Below the pieces are notes generated by a model that made no database searches, was not told the origin of the DNA, and was given only the letters and a program-made list of their open reading frames with translations. From Actomonas aquatica (GTDB lineage: Bacteria; Verrucomicrobiota; Verrucomicrobiia; Opitutales; Opitutaceae): a DNA stretch of 64,000 nt. The position numbers and the translations under genes are program-made. The stretch lies in assembly GCF_019679435.2 (NCBI RefSeq), contig NZ_CP139781.1, positions 5,762,001 to 5,826,000 on the forward strand, in the 5' to 3' direction. Each line of letters starts with the position of its first letter. The first letter of the stretch is position 1. Shown here piece by piece: positions 16,236-26,700 of this stretch.

Positions 16236-17486
16236 TTAGGTGCGGGTCGCTTCGGCCACGACCGACGGAGCGGCCGCGGTTGCGGACCGGCGGAAGAGGG
16301 CGCGGTCTTTGCGGCGTCCGTTGAGGATGCGGCCGATGAAGGTGGAGCGAACGAAGAGCTCGTAGGTGAGCAGCGCGATGCCGATGGTGGCGAGGGAGAT
16401 GGCGCTGAGTTTGAGCGACCAGTGCCAGGACCATTCGGCGACCACCACCTGCAGCCAGAGCACAATCGGCAGGTGGATGAGATACATCCAGTAGGACGAA
16501 TCGGCCACGTAGCGCACGGTGGCGGACGGGCGGCGGATGAGTTTTTGAAACACACCGAGGGTGAGCAGCACGAGCGACCACATCACGACGGCGTAGCTCA
16601 GCACGAAGCCGGAGCGAGCGAGTTGGAAGTGCGGGTGGCCGGTATCGCCTTGAATTTCGGACAACCACAGGGCGGCGAGACCGCTGACGACGACCAACAC
16701 CCAGCGCAGGGCGGACAGTGCCACGACCTGGTCAAGCAGGTGGGTGTTGCGGCGGAGCATCCAGCCGAAGGTGAAGAAGCCCCCGTAGATGAGCAGCGCG
16801 GGCAGGTGCGGGTCGAGCGAGCGGTCCGGCGTGTCCATGCCCCAGCCTTGCATGAACCAGAGCGCGCCGGCGGTGGGAAGGACGAGCAGGTAGATCGACC
16901 ACGGGGCGCGGGCGATGCGACCGAGGGTGGCGTCGGCGGCACGGAGGAGTCCGCGGTAGACCGGACCCGTCAGGCGCAGCGCGGCGCGCACGCAGAGCAG
17001 CAGGGCGGTGCAGAGGATGAGGTAGTAGAGGAACCAGAGGTGCGAACCCATGAGCAGGCCTTCCGGCAGGGTGGAGAGTGTGGCGTAACCGTCGCGGATG
17101 CCGCCCCAGAAGCTCCATTCCCCGCGCATGCTTTGGCCGCCCATGATCCAGCCGGACACGAGGAGCGGCTTGAGGATGAACCAGCCCACCACGAAGGGCA
17201 CGACGATGCGCAGCCAGCGGTTGGCGAGGAAGCCGGCGCCGCCCTGGCGGTGGAACGACAGGTGGCTGAAGTAGCCAGCGATGAGGAAGAACAACGCCAT
17301 GCGGAAGGAGTGGCTCAACAGCATGAACGGGCCGATGACGGCGCTGGTGGACACGTCCATCACCGCCCAGCCGATGTAGATCGGCAGGAAGGAGAGGGCG
17401 GCGTGAAAGACCACACCCAACAACAAGGCGTAGGCGCGCACGGCATCGAGGTAGTCGAGGCGGGCAGGGGAGGCGGACGGGTTCAT
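16236..17486 (-). CDS. Acyltransferase family 3 membrane protein (OpgC/MdoC-like)
   Basis: 416 residues with about ten hydrophobic helices. The start R-L-D-Y-L-D-A-V-R-A-Y-A-L-L-L-G-V-V-F-H-A carries the family signature, in which the Arg and His are the conserved catalytic positions. Further hints are S-F-R-M-A-L-F-F-L-I-A-G-Y-F and a final basic tail. These proteins O-acylate (acetyl, succinyl) glucans, lipopolysaccharide or other cell-envelope sugars. It follows a secreted CIA30-like protein by 72 nt on the same strand, so the pair is probably an operon. The length and the L-D-Y-L-D start resemble OpgC, which succinylates periplasmic glucans, but the substrate is unproven. Confidence 0.85.
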   Translation of the reverse strand: MNPSASPARLDYLDAVRAYALLLGVVFHAALSFLPIYIGWAVMDVSTSAVIGPFMLLSHSFRMALFFLIAGYFSHLSFHRQGGAGFLANRWLRIVVPFVVGWFILKPLLVSGWIMGGQSMRGEWSFWGGIRDGYATLSTLPEGLLMGSHLWFLYYLILCTALLLCVRAALRLTGPVYRGLLRAADATLGRIARAPWSIYLLVLPTAGALWFMQGWGMDTPDRSLDPHLPALLIYGGFFTFGWMLRRNTHLLDQVVALSALRWVLVVVSGLAALWLSEIQGDTGHPHFQLARSGFVLSYAVVMWSLVLLTLGVFQKLIRRPSATVRYVADSSYWMYLIHLPIVLWLQVVVAEWSWHWSLKLSAISLATIGIALLTYELFVRSTFIGRILNGRRKDRALFRRSATAAAPSVVAEATRT

Positions 17487-17558
17487 GAGGGTTCCTCGGT
17501 TGGGGGTGGCGGAGGTGGAGGGGGCGGGACGGTTGGGGCGCTGCGAATCGGCGGCGGA

Positions 17559-18161
17559 TCAATAGAAACCGATCTCGTCGATGGCGTAGGCGAAGTCGCC
17601 CGGTTGCACGCCGGCGACGACGAGGCTGATGCTGTTGATGGTCGCCGGGTTGAGTTTGGTCTGCTCGGACCAGGCGCGCTTCATGGAGGCGAAGGGGATC
17701 TTGATCTCGTGGAAGTCGCCGTCGGCGGCGCGGGTGATGGGAGCGGCGTGGTAGTCGAAGTTGACGACCTCGGTGCTGTTGGCGGAGACGGCGAGGTTGC
17801 CGCTGGTGAGCTTCACGCGCATCACGATGCCCTCGAAGTGGCTGAGATCGGCGGCCTCGTTGGGCGCGGCCATGGGGAGCACGAGGCTCACGAAGCCGGG
17901 CTGGCCGCGGGCGGGTTTGATCTCGCCGGTGGCGGTGAGCACGCCGTCCTTCACGTTGTGCGTGAGGTGGGATTTGCCGCCGACGGTGGCGTCGTCGATC
18001 ACGATGCGCGGCGCGCCGATCGAGCTCAGATCGCTTTGCGCGAAGTCATCGAGTTTGGCCGGGAATTGGCCGAGGGCGACGGTGGCCGAAGCGAGCGCGC
18101 CGAGGGCGAGCGCGAGGCGAGAAACGCGGCGGAAGAGGGAAGGGGAGGAGGAGGCTTTCAT
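17559..18161 (-). CDS. Secreted CIA30-like domain protein
   Basis: 200 residues from ATG 18161, with an AGGA ribosome site 6 nt before. A signal peptide ends near A-T-V-A-L-G-Q. The mature part reads like the CIA30/galactose-binding-like jelly roll: L-D-D-F at its start, V-I-D-D-A-T-V-G-G-K-S, F-E-G-I-V-M-R-V-K, the paired H-E-I-K-I-P-F-A-S-M-K-R and a closing Y-A-I-D-E-I-G-F-Y. CIA30-like domains bind carbohydrate or act as assembly factors. It lies just upstream of the acyltransferase and may present its substrate, which is an inference from position only. Confidence 0.75.
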   Translation of the reverse strand: MKASSSPSLFRRVSRLALALGALASATVALGQFPAKLDDFAQSDLSSIGAPRIVIDDATVGGKSHLTHNVKDGVLTATGEIKPARGQPGFVSLVLPMAAPNEAADLSHFEGIVMRVKLTSGNLAVSANSTEVVNFDYHAAPITRAADGDFHEIKIPFASMKRAWSEQTKLNPATINSISLVVAGVQPGDFAYAIDEIGFY

Positions 18162-18365
18162 AATGTTCCTGCGGTTGAAGGGGGTTGTTGGTTTACACAT
18201 AGGAGTGCCTCCGCGGCGGGGTGAGGTGACAGAGTTTCGACATTTTTTTGGCGGCAGCCCCGGCGCTCGCCGGGTGGCGGGGCAAAATGCGCCCCCGATT
18301 ATTGAATTGCCCCGCTGGCGCGCGGTGAGCTTACGTCAGCCCCTTTCGTCCCCGATTTTCCGACT

Positions 18366-20159
18366 ATGAAGCGCACCCACCACTGTGCCCAGCTCACCTC
18401 CGCCGACCTCGACAGCGAAGTCTCGCTCATCGGCTGGGTGGACACCATCCGCGACCAAGGCGGCATCATCTTCGTCGACCTGCGCGACCGCAAAGGCATC
18501 ACGCAGATCAAGCTCGAGCCGCATGATAATGCGCAGCTGGCCGGGCAGATGAAGCACCTCAAGGACGAGTCGGTGGTCGAGATCCACGGCAAGGTCTCCC
18601 GCCGCCCAGAGGGCACGCAAAACGACAATCTGCCCACCGGTCAGGTGGAGGTCGTCGCCTCGGAACTGGTGATTCACAACGTCTCCGAGACCCCGCCGTT
18701 CCCGCTCGACGACGCTGGCGGCGACAAGGTCAACGAGGACCTGCGTCTCACCTACCGTTACCTCGACCTGCGCCGTCCGCGGATGCGCAAGAACCTGCTC
18801 ACCCGTCACAAGGTGACCAAGGCGATCCGCGATTATTTCGACAGCCAGGAGTTCATCGAGGTCGAAACCCCGTCTCTCTTTAAGAGCACCCCGGAAGGTG
18901 CCCGTGAGTATCTCGTGCCGTCGCGCATCCACCCGGGCGAGTTCTACGCCCTGTCCCAGTCGCCCCAGCAGTATAAGCAGATCCTGATGGTGGCCGGCGT
19001 GGAGCGTTACTTCCAGATTGCCCGCTGTTTCCGCGACGAGGATCTGCGCGCCGACCGCCAGATGGAGTTCACCCAGGTGGACGTCGAGGCGTCGTTTGTG
19101 ACCCGCGAGGACATTTATGAGCTCTTCGAGGGCATGGTGCGCAAAGTTTGGAAAGAAGCGGCCAACTACGATCTCGAAGGCCCGATCCAGCGCATGTCCT
19201 TCCAGGACGCGATGAACCGCTTCGGCATCGACAAGCCCGACCTGCGTTTCGACATGGAACTGGTCGATTTCTCCGAGATCTTCTGCGAGTCGTCCTTCAA
19301 GGTCTTCTCCGGCACGGTGAAGAGCGGCGGCGTGATCAAAGCGATCAACGCCAAGGGCCTCGCCGACGTCACCCAGGGCGAACTCAAGAGCCTCGAAGAC
19401 ACCGCCAAATCGCTCGGCGCTAAGGGCCTGGCCTTCATCAAGATCGAAGGCGGCGAATGGAAGTCGCCCATCGTGAAGTTCTTCACCGACGAGGAGAAGG
19501 CGGCGCTCACCGAGCAGCTCAATATCGAGGACGGTGACATTGTCTTTTTCGCCGCCGCGGAGTGGGAGCGCGCCTGCACGATCCTCGGCCGCATCCGCCT
19601 CGACAGCGCCCAGCTGCTGGTCAAACGCGGCAAACTCACCATTCGCCACGACGATTGGAAGTTCCTCTGGGTCATCGATTTTCCGCTCATGTCCTACGAC
19701 GAGGAGCAGGGCCGTTTCGTCGCGACGCATCACCCCTTCACCTCGCCGGTGCCGGAGGATGTGGCGCTGCTCGACAGCGACCCCAAGGCCGTTCGCGGCC
19801 AGCACTACGACCTCGTGCTCAACGGCATGGAGTTGGGTGGCGGCTCGATCCGTATTCATCAGCCGGCGCTGCAGGAAAAGGTCTTCAAGGACGTGCTCAA
19901 GATTCCGGAGGACGTCGTGGAGAGTCGCTTCGGCTACATGCTCAAGGCCTTCAAATTCGGCGCGCCCCCGCACGGCGGTATCGCCTTTGGTCTCGACCGC
20001 GTGTGCGCGCTGCTCAGCGGCACGACCAGCATCCGCGACGTGATTGCCTTCCCGAAGACCCAGCGTGGTCAGGACCTCATGGCGCAGAGCCCGACCCCGG
20101 TCACCGCCCGCCAGCTCAAGGAGCTGCACATCCAGACGGTGGTGCCGGAGACGGAGTAA
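18366..20159 (+). CDS. aspS: Aspartyl-tRNA synthetase
   Basis: 597 residues, the bacterial AspRS length. An N-terminal OB-fold anticodon domain (L-I-G-W-V-D-T-I-R-D-Q-G-G-I-I-F-V-D-L-R-D-R) is followed by the class II core: V-E-T-P-S-L-F-K-S-T-P-E-G-A-R-E-Y motif 1 region, R-C-F-R-D-E-D-L-R-A-D-R-Q motif 2 and G-G-I-A-F-G-L-D-R motif 3 with its ATP-binding Arg. The inserted bacterial GAD domain lies between motifs 2 and 3. Without a nearby GatCAB clue I cannot say whether it also charges tRNA-Asn. Monocistronic, with a terminator 32 nt past the stop. Confidence 0.97.
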   Translation: MKRTHHCAQLTSADLDSEVSLIGWVDTIRDQGGIIFVDLRDRKGITQIKLEPHDNAQLAGQMKHLKDESVVEIHGKVSRRPEGTQNDNLPTGQVEVVASELVIHNVSETPPFPLDDAGGDKVNEDLRLTYRYLDLRRPRMRKNLLTRHKVTKAIRDYFDSQEFIEVETPSLFKSTPEGAREYLVPSRIHPGEFYALSQSPQQYKQILMVAGVERYFQIARCFRDEDLRADRQMEFTQVDVEASFVTREDIYELFEGMVRKVWKEAANYDLEGPIQRMSFQDAMNRFGIDKPDLRFDMELVDFSEIFCESSFKVFSGTVKSGGVIKAINAKGLADVTQGELKSLEDTAKSLGAKGLAFIKIEGGEWKSPIVKFFTDEEKAALTEQLNIEDGDIVFFAAAEWERACTILGRIRLDSAQLLVKRGKLTIRHDDWKFLWVIDFPLMSYDEEQGRFVATHHPFTSPVPEDVALLDSDPKAVRGQHYDLVLNGMELGGGSIRIHQPALQEKVFKDVLKIPEDVVESRFGYMLKAFKFGAPPHGGIAFGLDRVCALLSGTTSIRDVIAFPKTQRGQDLMAQSPTPVTARQLKELHIQTVVPETE

Positions 20160-20190
20160 ATCCGCGCATATTTCAGATCGTTTTAAGGGA

Positions 20191-20224
20191 AACCGGAGTC
20201 CTGCGGGGCTCCGGTTTTTTTTGG
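20191..20224 (+). terminator. Terminator after aspS
   Basis: AACCGGAG (20191-20198) pairs with CTCCGGTT (20209-20216) and runs into a ten-T tract. The remaining 140 nt up to the sigma-54 site hold nothing else I recognise. Confidence 0.85.
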
Positions 20225-20370
20225 GCAATTTACCCAACCCGGAGAGGCAGAGGGAGGGCCTGATACAGGGGCATCTACACCTGGCAGAGGGCCCTGTTGC
20301 GACCCCGTAAGTTATTTGCAAAAGGTCGGTAAAAACTGATCCATGAAAAATTTTCAGAATCGGGAACCGT

Positions 20371-20386
20371 TGGCATACCCCGTGCT
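20371..20386 (+). promoter_or_regulatory. Probable sigma-54 promoter of amtB-glnK
   Basis: TGGCATACCCCGTGCT has the invariant GG and GC exactly 10 nt apart (GG 20372-20373, GC 20384-20385) and matches nine of twelve specified bases of the TGGCACG-N4-TTGCW consensus. It lies 78 nt ahead of the amtB start, with transcription expected near 20397. Control of amtB-glnK by RpoN and NtrC is established in many bacteria. No clear NtrC palindrome was found upstream. Confidence 0.65.
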
Positions 20387-20463
20387 TTTTTCGACGTCCG
20401 GTAACGCCCCCGGGCGCTGCCTCAGCAACGTCTACAACCACTACACGATACCCAAATAAAACT

Positions 20464-21822
20464 ATGAAGCTACGGTCCCAGCAAATGACCAGCTGGCTGA
20501 AGATGGCAGGCATCTTCGCTGTGCTGGCCGCGCTCACGCCCCTCTTCGGCCAAGACGAGCCGCCGCCTTACGAGTCCTACGACGCTTTCGTCGAGTCCGG
20601 CGGTTTCGCTCTCTTCACCGTTAACAATCTCTGGCTCCTGATCTCGGCTGCCTTGGTGTTCATCATGCACCTGGGCTTCTCTTGCGTGGAGACCGGCCTC
20701 ACCCAGTCGAAGAACACGGTCAACATTCTGTTCAAGAACCTGTTCATCGTCTCCATCGGTATCCTCGGTTATGCCTTCTGGGGCTTCAACTCCATGTATC
20801 CGGGTGACTTCAATGGCTTCTTCGCCACGGGCTCTTGGTTCGGCGTCGATAATGAAGACGTCACCATGATGACCGATGCTTACGCTGCCTACACCTGGTG
20901 GACGGACTTCATCTTCCAGGCCATGTTCGCCGCGACCGCCGCGACCATCGTCTCCGGTGCCGTCGCCGAGCGCGTGAAGCTCTCCGGCTTCATGATCTAC
21001 GCGACCCTGCTCGTGACCTTCTTCTACCCGATCACCGGTTCCTGGCAGTGGGGCGGTGGCTGGCTCTCCGAGCGCGGCTTCTACGACTTTGCTGGTTCCT
21101 CCCTCGTGCACGCCTTCGGTGGTTTCGCCGCCCTCGCTGCAGTGCTCGTGCTCGGTCCCCGCAACGGCAAGTATCTCGCCGGTGGCAAAGTGAAGCCGAT
21201 CCTCGGTCACTCCATGCCGCTCGCCGCCATCGGTGTGTTCATGCTGTGGCTCGGTTGGTATGGCTTTAACGGCGGTTCGGTGCTCAGCGCTGATCCTCGT
21301 GGCGTCTCCTACGTCTTCGTGACCACCACCCTCGCTGCGGCCATGGGTGCGGTGTCCGCCATGATGGTGAGCTGGGGCCTGCTCAAGAAGCCTGACCTCT
21401 CCATGGGCCTCAACGGTGTGCTCGCCGGTCTCGTGGGTATCACCGCGGGTGCTGACTCCGTCTCCATGAGCGGTTCCATCTGGATCGGCCTCATCGCCGG
21501 TGCCCTCGTGGTCTTTGCCATCATCTTCTTCGACAAGATCAAGATCGACGATCCGGTTGGTGCCATCTCCGTGCACGGTGTGTGCGGTATCTGGGGCACC
21601 ATCGCCGTGGCCCTCTTCTCGGACGCCGCTCCGTTCGGCATCCAGCTGATCGGCACGCTGTCGGTCTCGGCCTTCGCCTTCGTGGTCTCCCTCATCCTCG
21701 CCATCCTTGTTAAGGTCACCATCGGTATCCGCGTCAGCGCGGACGAAGAATCCGAGGGTCTCGACATCGGTGAGCACGGTGCGGAAGCTTACCCGGACTT
21801 CACCCCCGCCCACAAAGGCTGA
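20464..21822 (+). CDS. amtB: Ammonium transporter AmtB
   Basis: 452 residues: a cleavable N-terminal signal (ending near A-A-L-T-P-L-F-G-Q), then eleven membrane helices. The family signature F-S-C-V-E-T-G-L-T-Q-S-K-N is present. The twin histidines of the conduction pore lie in S-S-L-V-H-A-F-G-G and G-A-I-S-V-H-G-V-C-G-I-W-G. The phenylalanine gate and D-F-A-G-S motif are conserved. It imports ammonium under nitrogen limitation. A P-II gene follows 90 nt downstream, the classical amtB-glnK pair, in which GlnK plugs the channel when nitrogen is plentiful. Confidence 0.96.
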   Translation: MKLRSQQMTSWLKMAGIFAVLAALTPLFGQDEPPPYESYDAFVESGGFALFTVNNLWLLISAALVFIMHLGFSCVETGLTQSKNTVNILFKNLFIVSIGILGYAFWGFNSMYPGDFNGFFATGSWFGVDNEDVTMMTDAYAAYTWWTDFIFQAMFAATAATIVSGAVAERVKLSGFMIYATLLVTFFYPITGSWQWGGGWLSERGFYDFAGSSLVHAFGGFAALAAVLVLGPRNGKYLAGGKVKPILGHSMPLAAIGVFMLWLGWYGFNGGSVLSADPRGVSYVFVTTTLAAAMGAVSAMMVSWGLLKKPDLSMGLNGVLAGLVGITAGADSVSMSGSIWIGLIAGALVVFAIIFFDKIKIDDPVGAISVHGVCGIWGTIAVALFSDAAPFGIQLIGTLSVSAFAFVVSLILAILVKVTIGIRVSADEESEGLDIGEHGAEAYPDFTPAHKG

Positions 21823-21825
21823 TGA

Positions 21826-22251
<426 letters not shown>

Positions 22252-22297
22252 GCGCTCGTTACGCGTTAGTTTAGCCTAGCCCCCTCAATTATTGCAG

Positions 22298-22330
22298 CGG
22301 CCGCCTCTCTCCCGAGGCGGCCGTTTTTTT
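22298..22330 (+). terminator. Terminator after glnK
   Basis: Perfect 10-bp stem CGGCCGCCTC (22298-22307) with GAGGCGGCCG (22314-22323) and seven T residues. Note that the stem core resembles the palindrome of the REP array that begins just downstream. Confidence 0.88.
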
Positions 22331-22380
22331 GTGGGGGGCAGAGGGAGGAAAGGAGCGGAAGGCGAAGCGCGGCGGCGGCG

Positions 22381-22692
22381 GTTGCGGAGAGGCAACGTGG
22401 AACGGCGGAGAGGCAGCGGAGAGCGGCCGAGACGGCCGCTGCTACACTAGGACGGGGGATGTAGACGCTGGCGTGTCGCCCGCGTGCGGTGGAGAGGTGC
22501 GGCGGAGAGGGCAGGGGAGAGCGGCCGAGACGGCCGCTGCTACACCCGGACGGGGATGTAGCCGCGGGCGTGTCGCCCGCGTTCGGTGGAGTGGTGCGGC
22601 GGAGAGGGCAGGGGAGAGCGGCCGAGACGGCCGCTGCTACACCCGGACGGGGATGTAGCCGCGGGCGTGTCGCCCGCGTTCGGTGGAGTGGT
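22381..22692. repeat. REP array 1: three units, about 97-bp period
   Basis: Three direct copies of a two-palindrome unit lie between the glnK terminator and the RAYT gene. The first palindrome, AGCGGCCGAGACGGCCGCT, occurs at 22422-22440, 22520-22538 and 22617-22635. Each is followed by CTGCTACAC and about 20 nt later by a second palindrome, CGCGGGCGTGTCGCCCGCG, intact in units 2 and 3 and partly decayed in unit 1. The rest of the unit is purine-rich. The layout is that of a BIME/REP cluster. Confidence 0.88.
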
Positions 22693-22698
22693 GATCGC

Positions 22699-23199
22699 CT
22701 AGTGGTGCGATAGTGGCACGATTTCACCCGCGTAGGGCCAATCTTCGGCGTTGAGACACAGGTGTGCTCGCACCGGATTTTGCCAAACATAGGTCCACTT
22801 GGTTTGGTAGGATTCGTCACTTCTCAGTAAGTGATCGAAGAAGCTTTGCTGCCAAAGCGGCAGTCGGCCGCCGGCTTTGACCCACGTGCGGCTTAAGTGC
22901 CGCTTAAGACTTCCCACCCAACTTGAAAGAGAAGCGGCGGCGGGGGAGAGGCTCACGAAAAGATGAATGTGATCGGGCATGATGACGTAGCGTCCGACGG
23001 CGACTCCGTGCTGGTCCTGGGCTCGTGTGGAGAACGCTCTAAACGCGGTATGAATCGCGGGTGTGGCGAGGGCGTTTTTCCGCCGAATCGTGCAGAACGT
23101 CACGAAGTAGATCGGAGCCTCGTTCGCGAAAGGGACGATGCGAGGAGGTCGTCGGGGATAGGCGTCCGGGGTGGTGCCCATTAGCAAAGGCTCTCGCAT
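22699..23199 (-). CDS. REP-associated tyrosine transposase (RAYT)
   Basis: 166 residues (ATG 23199; ATG 23181 gives a 160-residue alternative). It shows the Y1 transposase fold of the IS200/RAYT group: Y-F-V-T-F-C-T near the N-terminus, the HUH metal pair in M-P-D-H-I-H-L-F (His77, His79), S-S-W-V-G-S-L-K-R-H, W-Q-Q-S-F-F-D-H-L-L-R and the probable catalytic Tyr131 in S-D-E-S-Y, then Y-V-W-Q-N-P-V-R-A. RAYTs are single-copy, domesticated relatives of IS200 that cut REP palindromes. Copies of one repeat family flank it on both sides, as expected for a RAYT and its REPs. Confidence 0.88.
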   Translation of the reverse strand: MREPLLMGTTPDAYPRRPPRIVPFANEAPIYFVTFCTIRRKNALATPAIHTAFRAFSTRAQDQHGVAVGRYVIMPDHIHLFVSLSPAAASLSSWVGSLKRHLSRTWVKAGGRLPLWQQSFFDHLLRSDESYQTKWTYVWQNPVRAHLCLNAEDWPYAGEIVPLSHH

Positions 23200-23220
23200 T
23201 GCAGGTTATGTGCAAGAGGG

Positions 23221-23664
23221 GAGTGAGGGCGGAGAGGCAGCGGGAAGCGGCCGAGGCGGCCGCTGCTACACTAGGACGGGGGATGTCGCCGCGGGCGTGT
23301 CGCCCGCGTGCGACGGAGTGGTGCGGCGAGATGGGAGTGGCAGGTGACGGAGAGGCAGCGGAGAGCGGCCGAGACGGCCGCTGCTACACTCGGACGGGGA
23401 TGTAGCCGCGGGCGTGTCGCCCGCGTGCGGTGGAGTGGTGCGGCGGGGTGGGAGCGGCAGGAGGCGGAGCGGCAACGGAGAGCGGCCGAGACGGCCGCTG
23501 CTACACCCGGACGGGGGATGTAGCCGCGGGCGTGTCGCCCGCGTGCGGTGGAGTGGTGCGGCGGAGCGGGCGGGGGAAGCAGGCGGAGAGGCAACGGAGA
23601 GCGGCCGAGACGGCCGCTGCTACACTTGGACGGAGATGTAGCCGCGGGCGTGTCGCCCGCGTTC
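23221..23664. repeat. REP array 2: four units, about 118-bp period
   Basis: Four more units of the same family, same orientation as array 1, on the other side of the RAYT gene. The AGCGGCC...GGCCGCT palindrome is at 23246-23264, 23364-23382, 23481-23499 and 23600-23618, each followed by the CGCGGGCG-TGT-CGCCCGCG palindrome. Spacers are about 20 bp longer than in array 1, owing to an extra purine-rich segment. The rest of the 23200-23718 gap holds no gene. These are not CRISPRs: the spacers are near-identical. Confidence 0.88.
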
Positions 23665-23718
23665 GGGTAGCCGAGGGCGGACGGGGGCGTCGGCGCTCCC
23701 TGGTGGTTGCTTTCCGGC

Positions 23719-26700
23719 TTAGTTTTCCGGGAGGAGGTAGACTTCCACCAGGACGATGCCGGTTTGGTTGGTGGGGGCGGTGACGCGGGCGGTGTAAGCT
23801 CCCGGCGGCAAGGTCGTCACGAGGGCGGCGTCGGCGCTGCTGTTTTGGAGCGGAAACGCCCCCACGGTTTCGGCCGCCGCGCGGACTTGTTCGAGTCCGC
23901 GCCAATCTTCGTTGCCGGTCTCCGCGGTCTGGCCGACGAGCAGGGTGAGTTGCGGGTCGTTGAGGGTCGTTGCCGGGTTGAGGAACTGATCGAGGCCCGG
24001 ACCCACGGCGCGGATGAGCACGGTGCGGGGGGAGTTGCCAGCGAGCACGAAACCCAGGGTCACGTCGCCATTGGCGGCGAGGGCCGTGCGGGCGGAGAGA
24101 TTGGTGAGGCGGGTGCGCAGCTCGGCTATGTCGGCGTCGTAGATTTCCACCAGACCGATGCCCGGCGCCGTATCGTCGGTGCGGGGAAGGAGCTGGGCGG
24201 TGTAGGCCTCGGAGCCAAAGGAGGTGCGCACCACGCTGTCGGCGCTGCCATCGGGCAGCGGAAAAGCGCCCAGGTCGCGGCCGTCGCCGGTGGTGCTTGT
24301 CCAGCCACTGTTGGAGACGAGGGCGGCGGAGGTGTCGGCGGTGCGATACACTTCGAGGGTGGTTTCGCTCACGGTGCCGGTGACGCCGAAGTCGGCGAGC
24401 GTGGGGCCGATGCCGCGGACGACAAGGGGTTTTCCGACCGGTCCGGAGAGCACGAAGCCGGCGGTGAGCACGCCGGTGCCGCGGGTGGTGCGGTTGCGGA
24501 CCGAGAGGTTCACCAAACGTCCCGGATCGACCGGATCGGTGGCGACGGTGCGGCCGATGATTTCGAGGGTGGCGCGGCCGAGGTGGCGTTGGCCGTGGCG
24601 GTATTGGGGCCACGGATACTCGGGGCCGGCGGCGGGCTCGATGCCGTCGAGATCGAAGGCGTAGACCTTGCCGTCGCCGTTGCCGATGTAAATGCGGCCG
24701 TCGGCGAGGGCGGGGGAACTGCGGAACCAGTTGCCGGCCGACCAGGAGCGCAGCAGGTTGCCGTCGCGATCGAAGCGGAAGAGTTTGTTGGCGTAGCTGC
24801 CGACGATGATGGAGCCGTCGGCGGCGATGGCCGGCGAGCTGGCGCGGGCCTGGGCTTCGATGGAGGCCCGCCAGACTTGGGTGCCGTCGGTTTGATCGAG
24901 GGCGTAGAGGAAGGCGCCGTAACTGGCGAAGTAGGCCCGGCCCTCGCCGAGGGCGATGGAGGAGGAAACGTTTTCACCGGCTTCGGGCGTGCGGAAAACC
25001 CAGCGCAGGCTGCCGGTGGAGGTAAGCGAGAAAACGGTGCCTTGGAGCGTGGATACGTAAATGTTGCCAGCGCCGTCGATGGCCGGGGAGGTGTAGATGC
25101 CGCTGTCGTCGTCGGCGCCCTCGGCGTTCTGCGGGAGGTAGCGCCAACGCAGGGTGCCGCTGGGGTTGAGGCAATGCAGGGCGCCGTCGTTGGCGGGCAG
25201 CAGGATGGCGCCATCGGCGGCGATGGCGGGACCACCGTAGCTGCCTTCACCATCGGTCGCACCGGAGTAGGACCACAGGCTGGTGCCGTCGGGGGAGAAG
25301 GCGCGCAGGACGCCGTCGTCGCGTTTGAAGTAAGCGGTGCCATCGGCGGCGACAGCGGGGGCGGCGGTGAACGGAGCATCGTCCTGCCCGATGCTCCAGC
25401 GGGTAGAGCCGTCGGGATTTAGGCCGTAGAGGTAACCTAGGCGGGTGCCGAACAGGATGGTGCCGTCGGGGGCGAGAGCAGCGGCAGCGGAGTCGGAGTA
25501 GCCCTCGGTGGCTACGCGCCAGAGCTGGGTTCCGTCGGGTCGAATCGCATAAAAATGTGCGTCGGAGCTACTCACGTAGATGATGCCGTCGGGCCCGACG
25601 GTGGGCACGTTGGTGATGGTGGGGCGTCGGGCGTCGGGATCGTCGTCGTCGAAGGCACCGGTGGCGAACTGCCAAAGAGCGTCGGTGAGGGAGAGGGTGA
25701 TCTCGCCGTCGTCGGAGCCATTGTAGGTGTCGATGGCGATGAAGTAGGTGGTATCCTCGACGGCGGTCCATTGCACGAGGGCGTTGACGTTGGCCCCGCT
25801 GGGGCCGGTGTCGTCGGCCGCGCCGAGACGCGTGAGGTTGGTGACGGTGGAGCCGGTGAAGACGCCGAGCATGGGATCGGTGGACTCGGAGTAGGCGCTG
25901 GCTTGGAAAACCCCGTCGTGCGGGGCGGTCCATTTATACCAGAGGGTTTGGCCGGCGGCGCCGCTGGCGATGGTGGGTTCGCCAAACTCTCGGGTGGCGC
26001 TGGCGTTGGTGGTGGTGATGAGCGGGGCGTCGCCGGTGAGTTCCTGGGCGGAGGCAAAGGCGTCGTTGGCGGCGGCGCTGGCGAGGTTGAGGATCACGAG
26101 GCCGGCGCTGAAGCTGTCGCTCGCGATGTAGTAGGTGGTGCCGAGGGTGGCGGTGAAGGAAACGCGGGAGGTGAGGAAGCCGGGCGCTTCGTTGTCGTTT
26201 TGGGCGATCTGAGTGAGGGCGTTGAGGCTGGTGCCGGTGTAGACCGCGAGGGCGGTGTCGCCGTCGGAGCCGCGCGTATCCACTTGCACAATACCGGAGG
26301 AGGGGGCGGTCCAGGCCCACCAGAGGGAGTTGCGCAGGCGGCCGGCGTGGGAGGGCTCACCGGCCTGAGCGGTGGCACCGACGCTGTTGTTGCGCACGGT
26401 GATGATTTCGCCCTGCAGCACGGCGGCATCGGCGAAGTCGTCGTTGAAAGGACGGGTGTCGCTGGTGGTGAGGGCGTTGAAAACGTTGAGGCGGCCGCCG
26501 GACTGGGCTTCGCCGGTGAAGGCGACGCGACGATCGACGCCACGGAGGAGACGGTTGATGGTGGCGCGGTAACCATCTTGTGGATACTGCGCGCGGAGCA
26601 GAGCGACGGCGCCGGCGACCATGGGGGAGGACATGGAGGTGCCGCTGGCGACGCGCGTGTCGGTGTCGGAGTCGACACCGAGGGACATGATCTCGGAACC

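Noticed and set aside
22381-23664. Possible CRISPR arrays
   Set aside because: The regularly spaced palindromes look CRISPR-like at first, but the segments between them are near-identical copies rather than unique spacers, the period is 97-118 bp and no cas gene is present.
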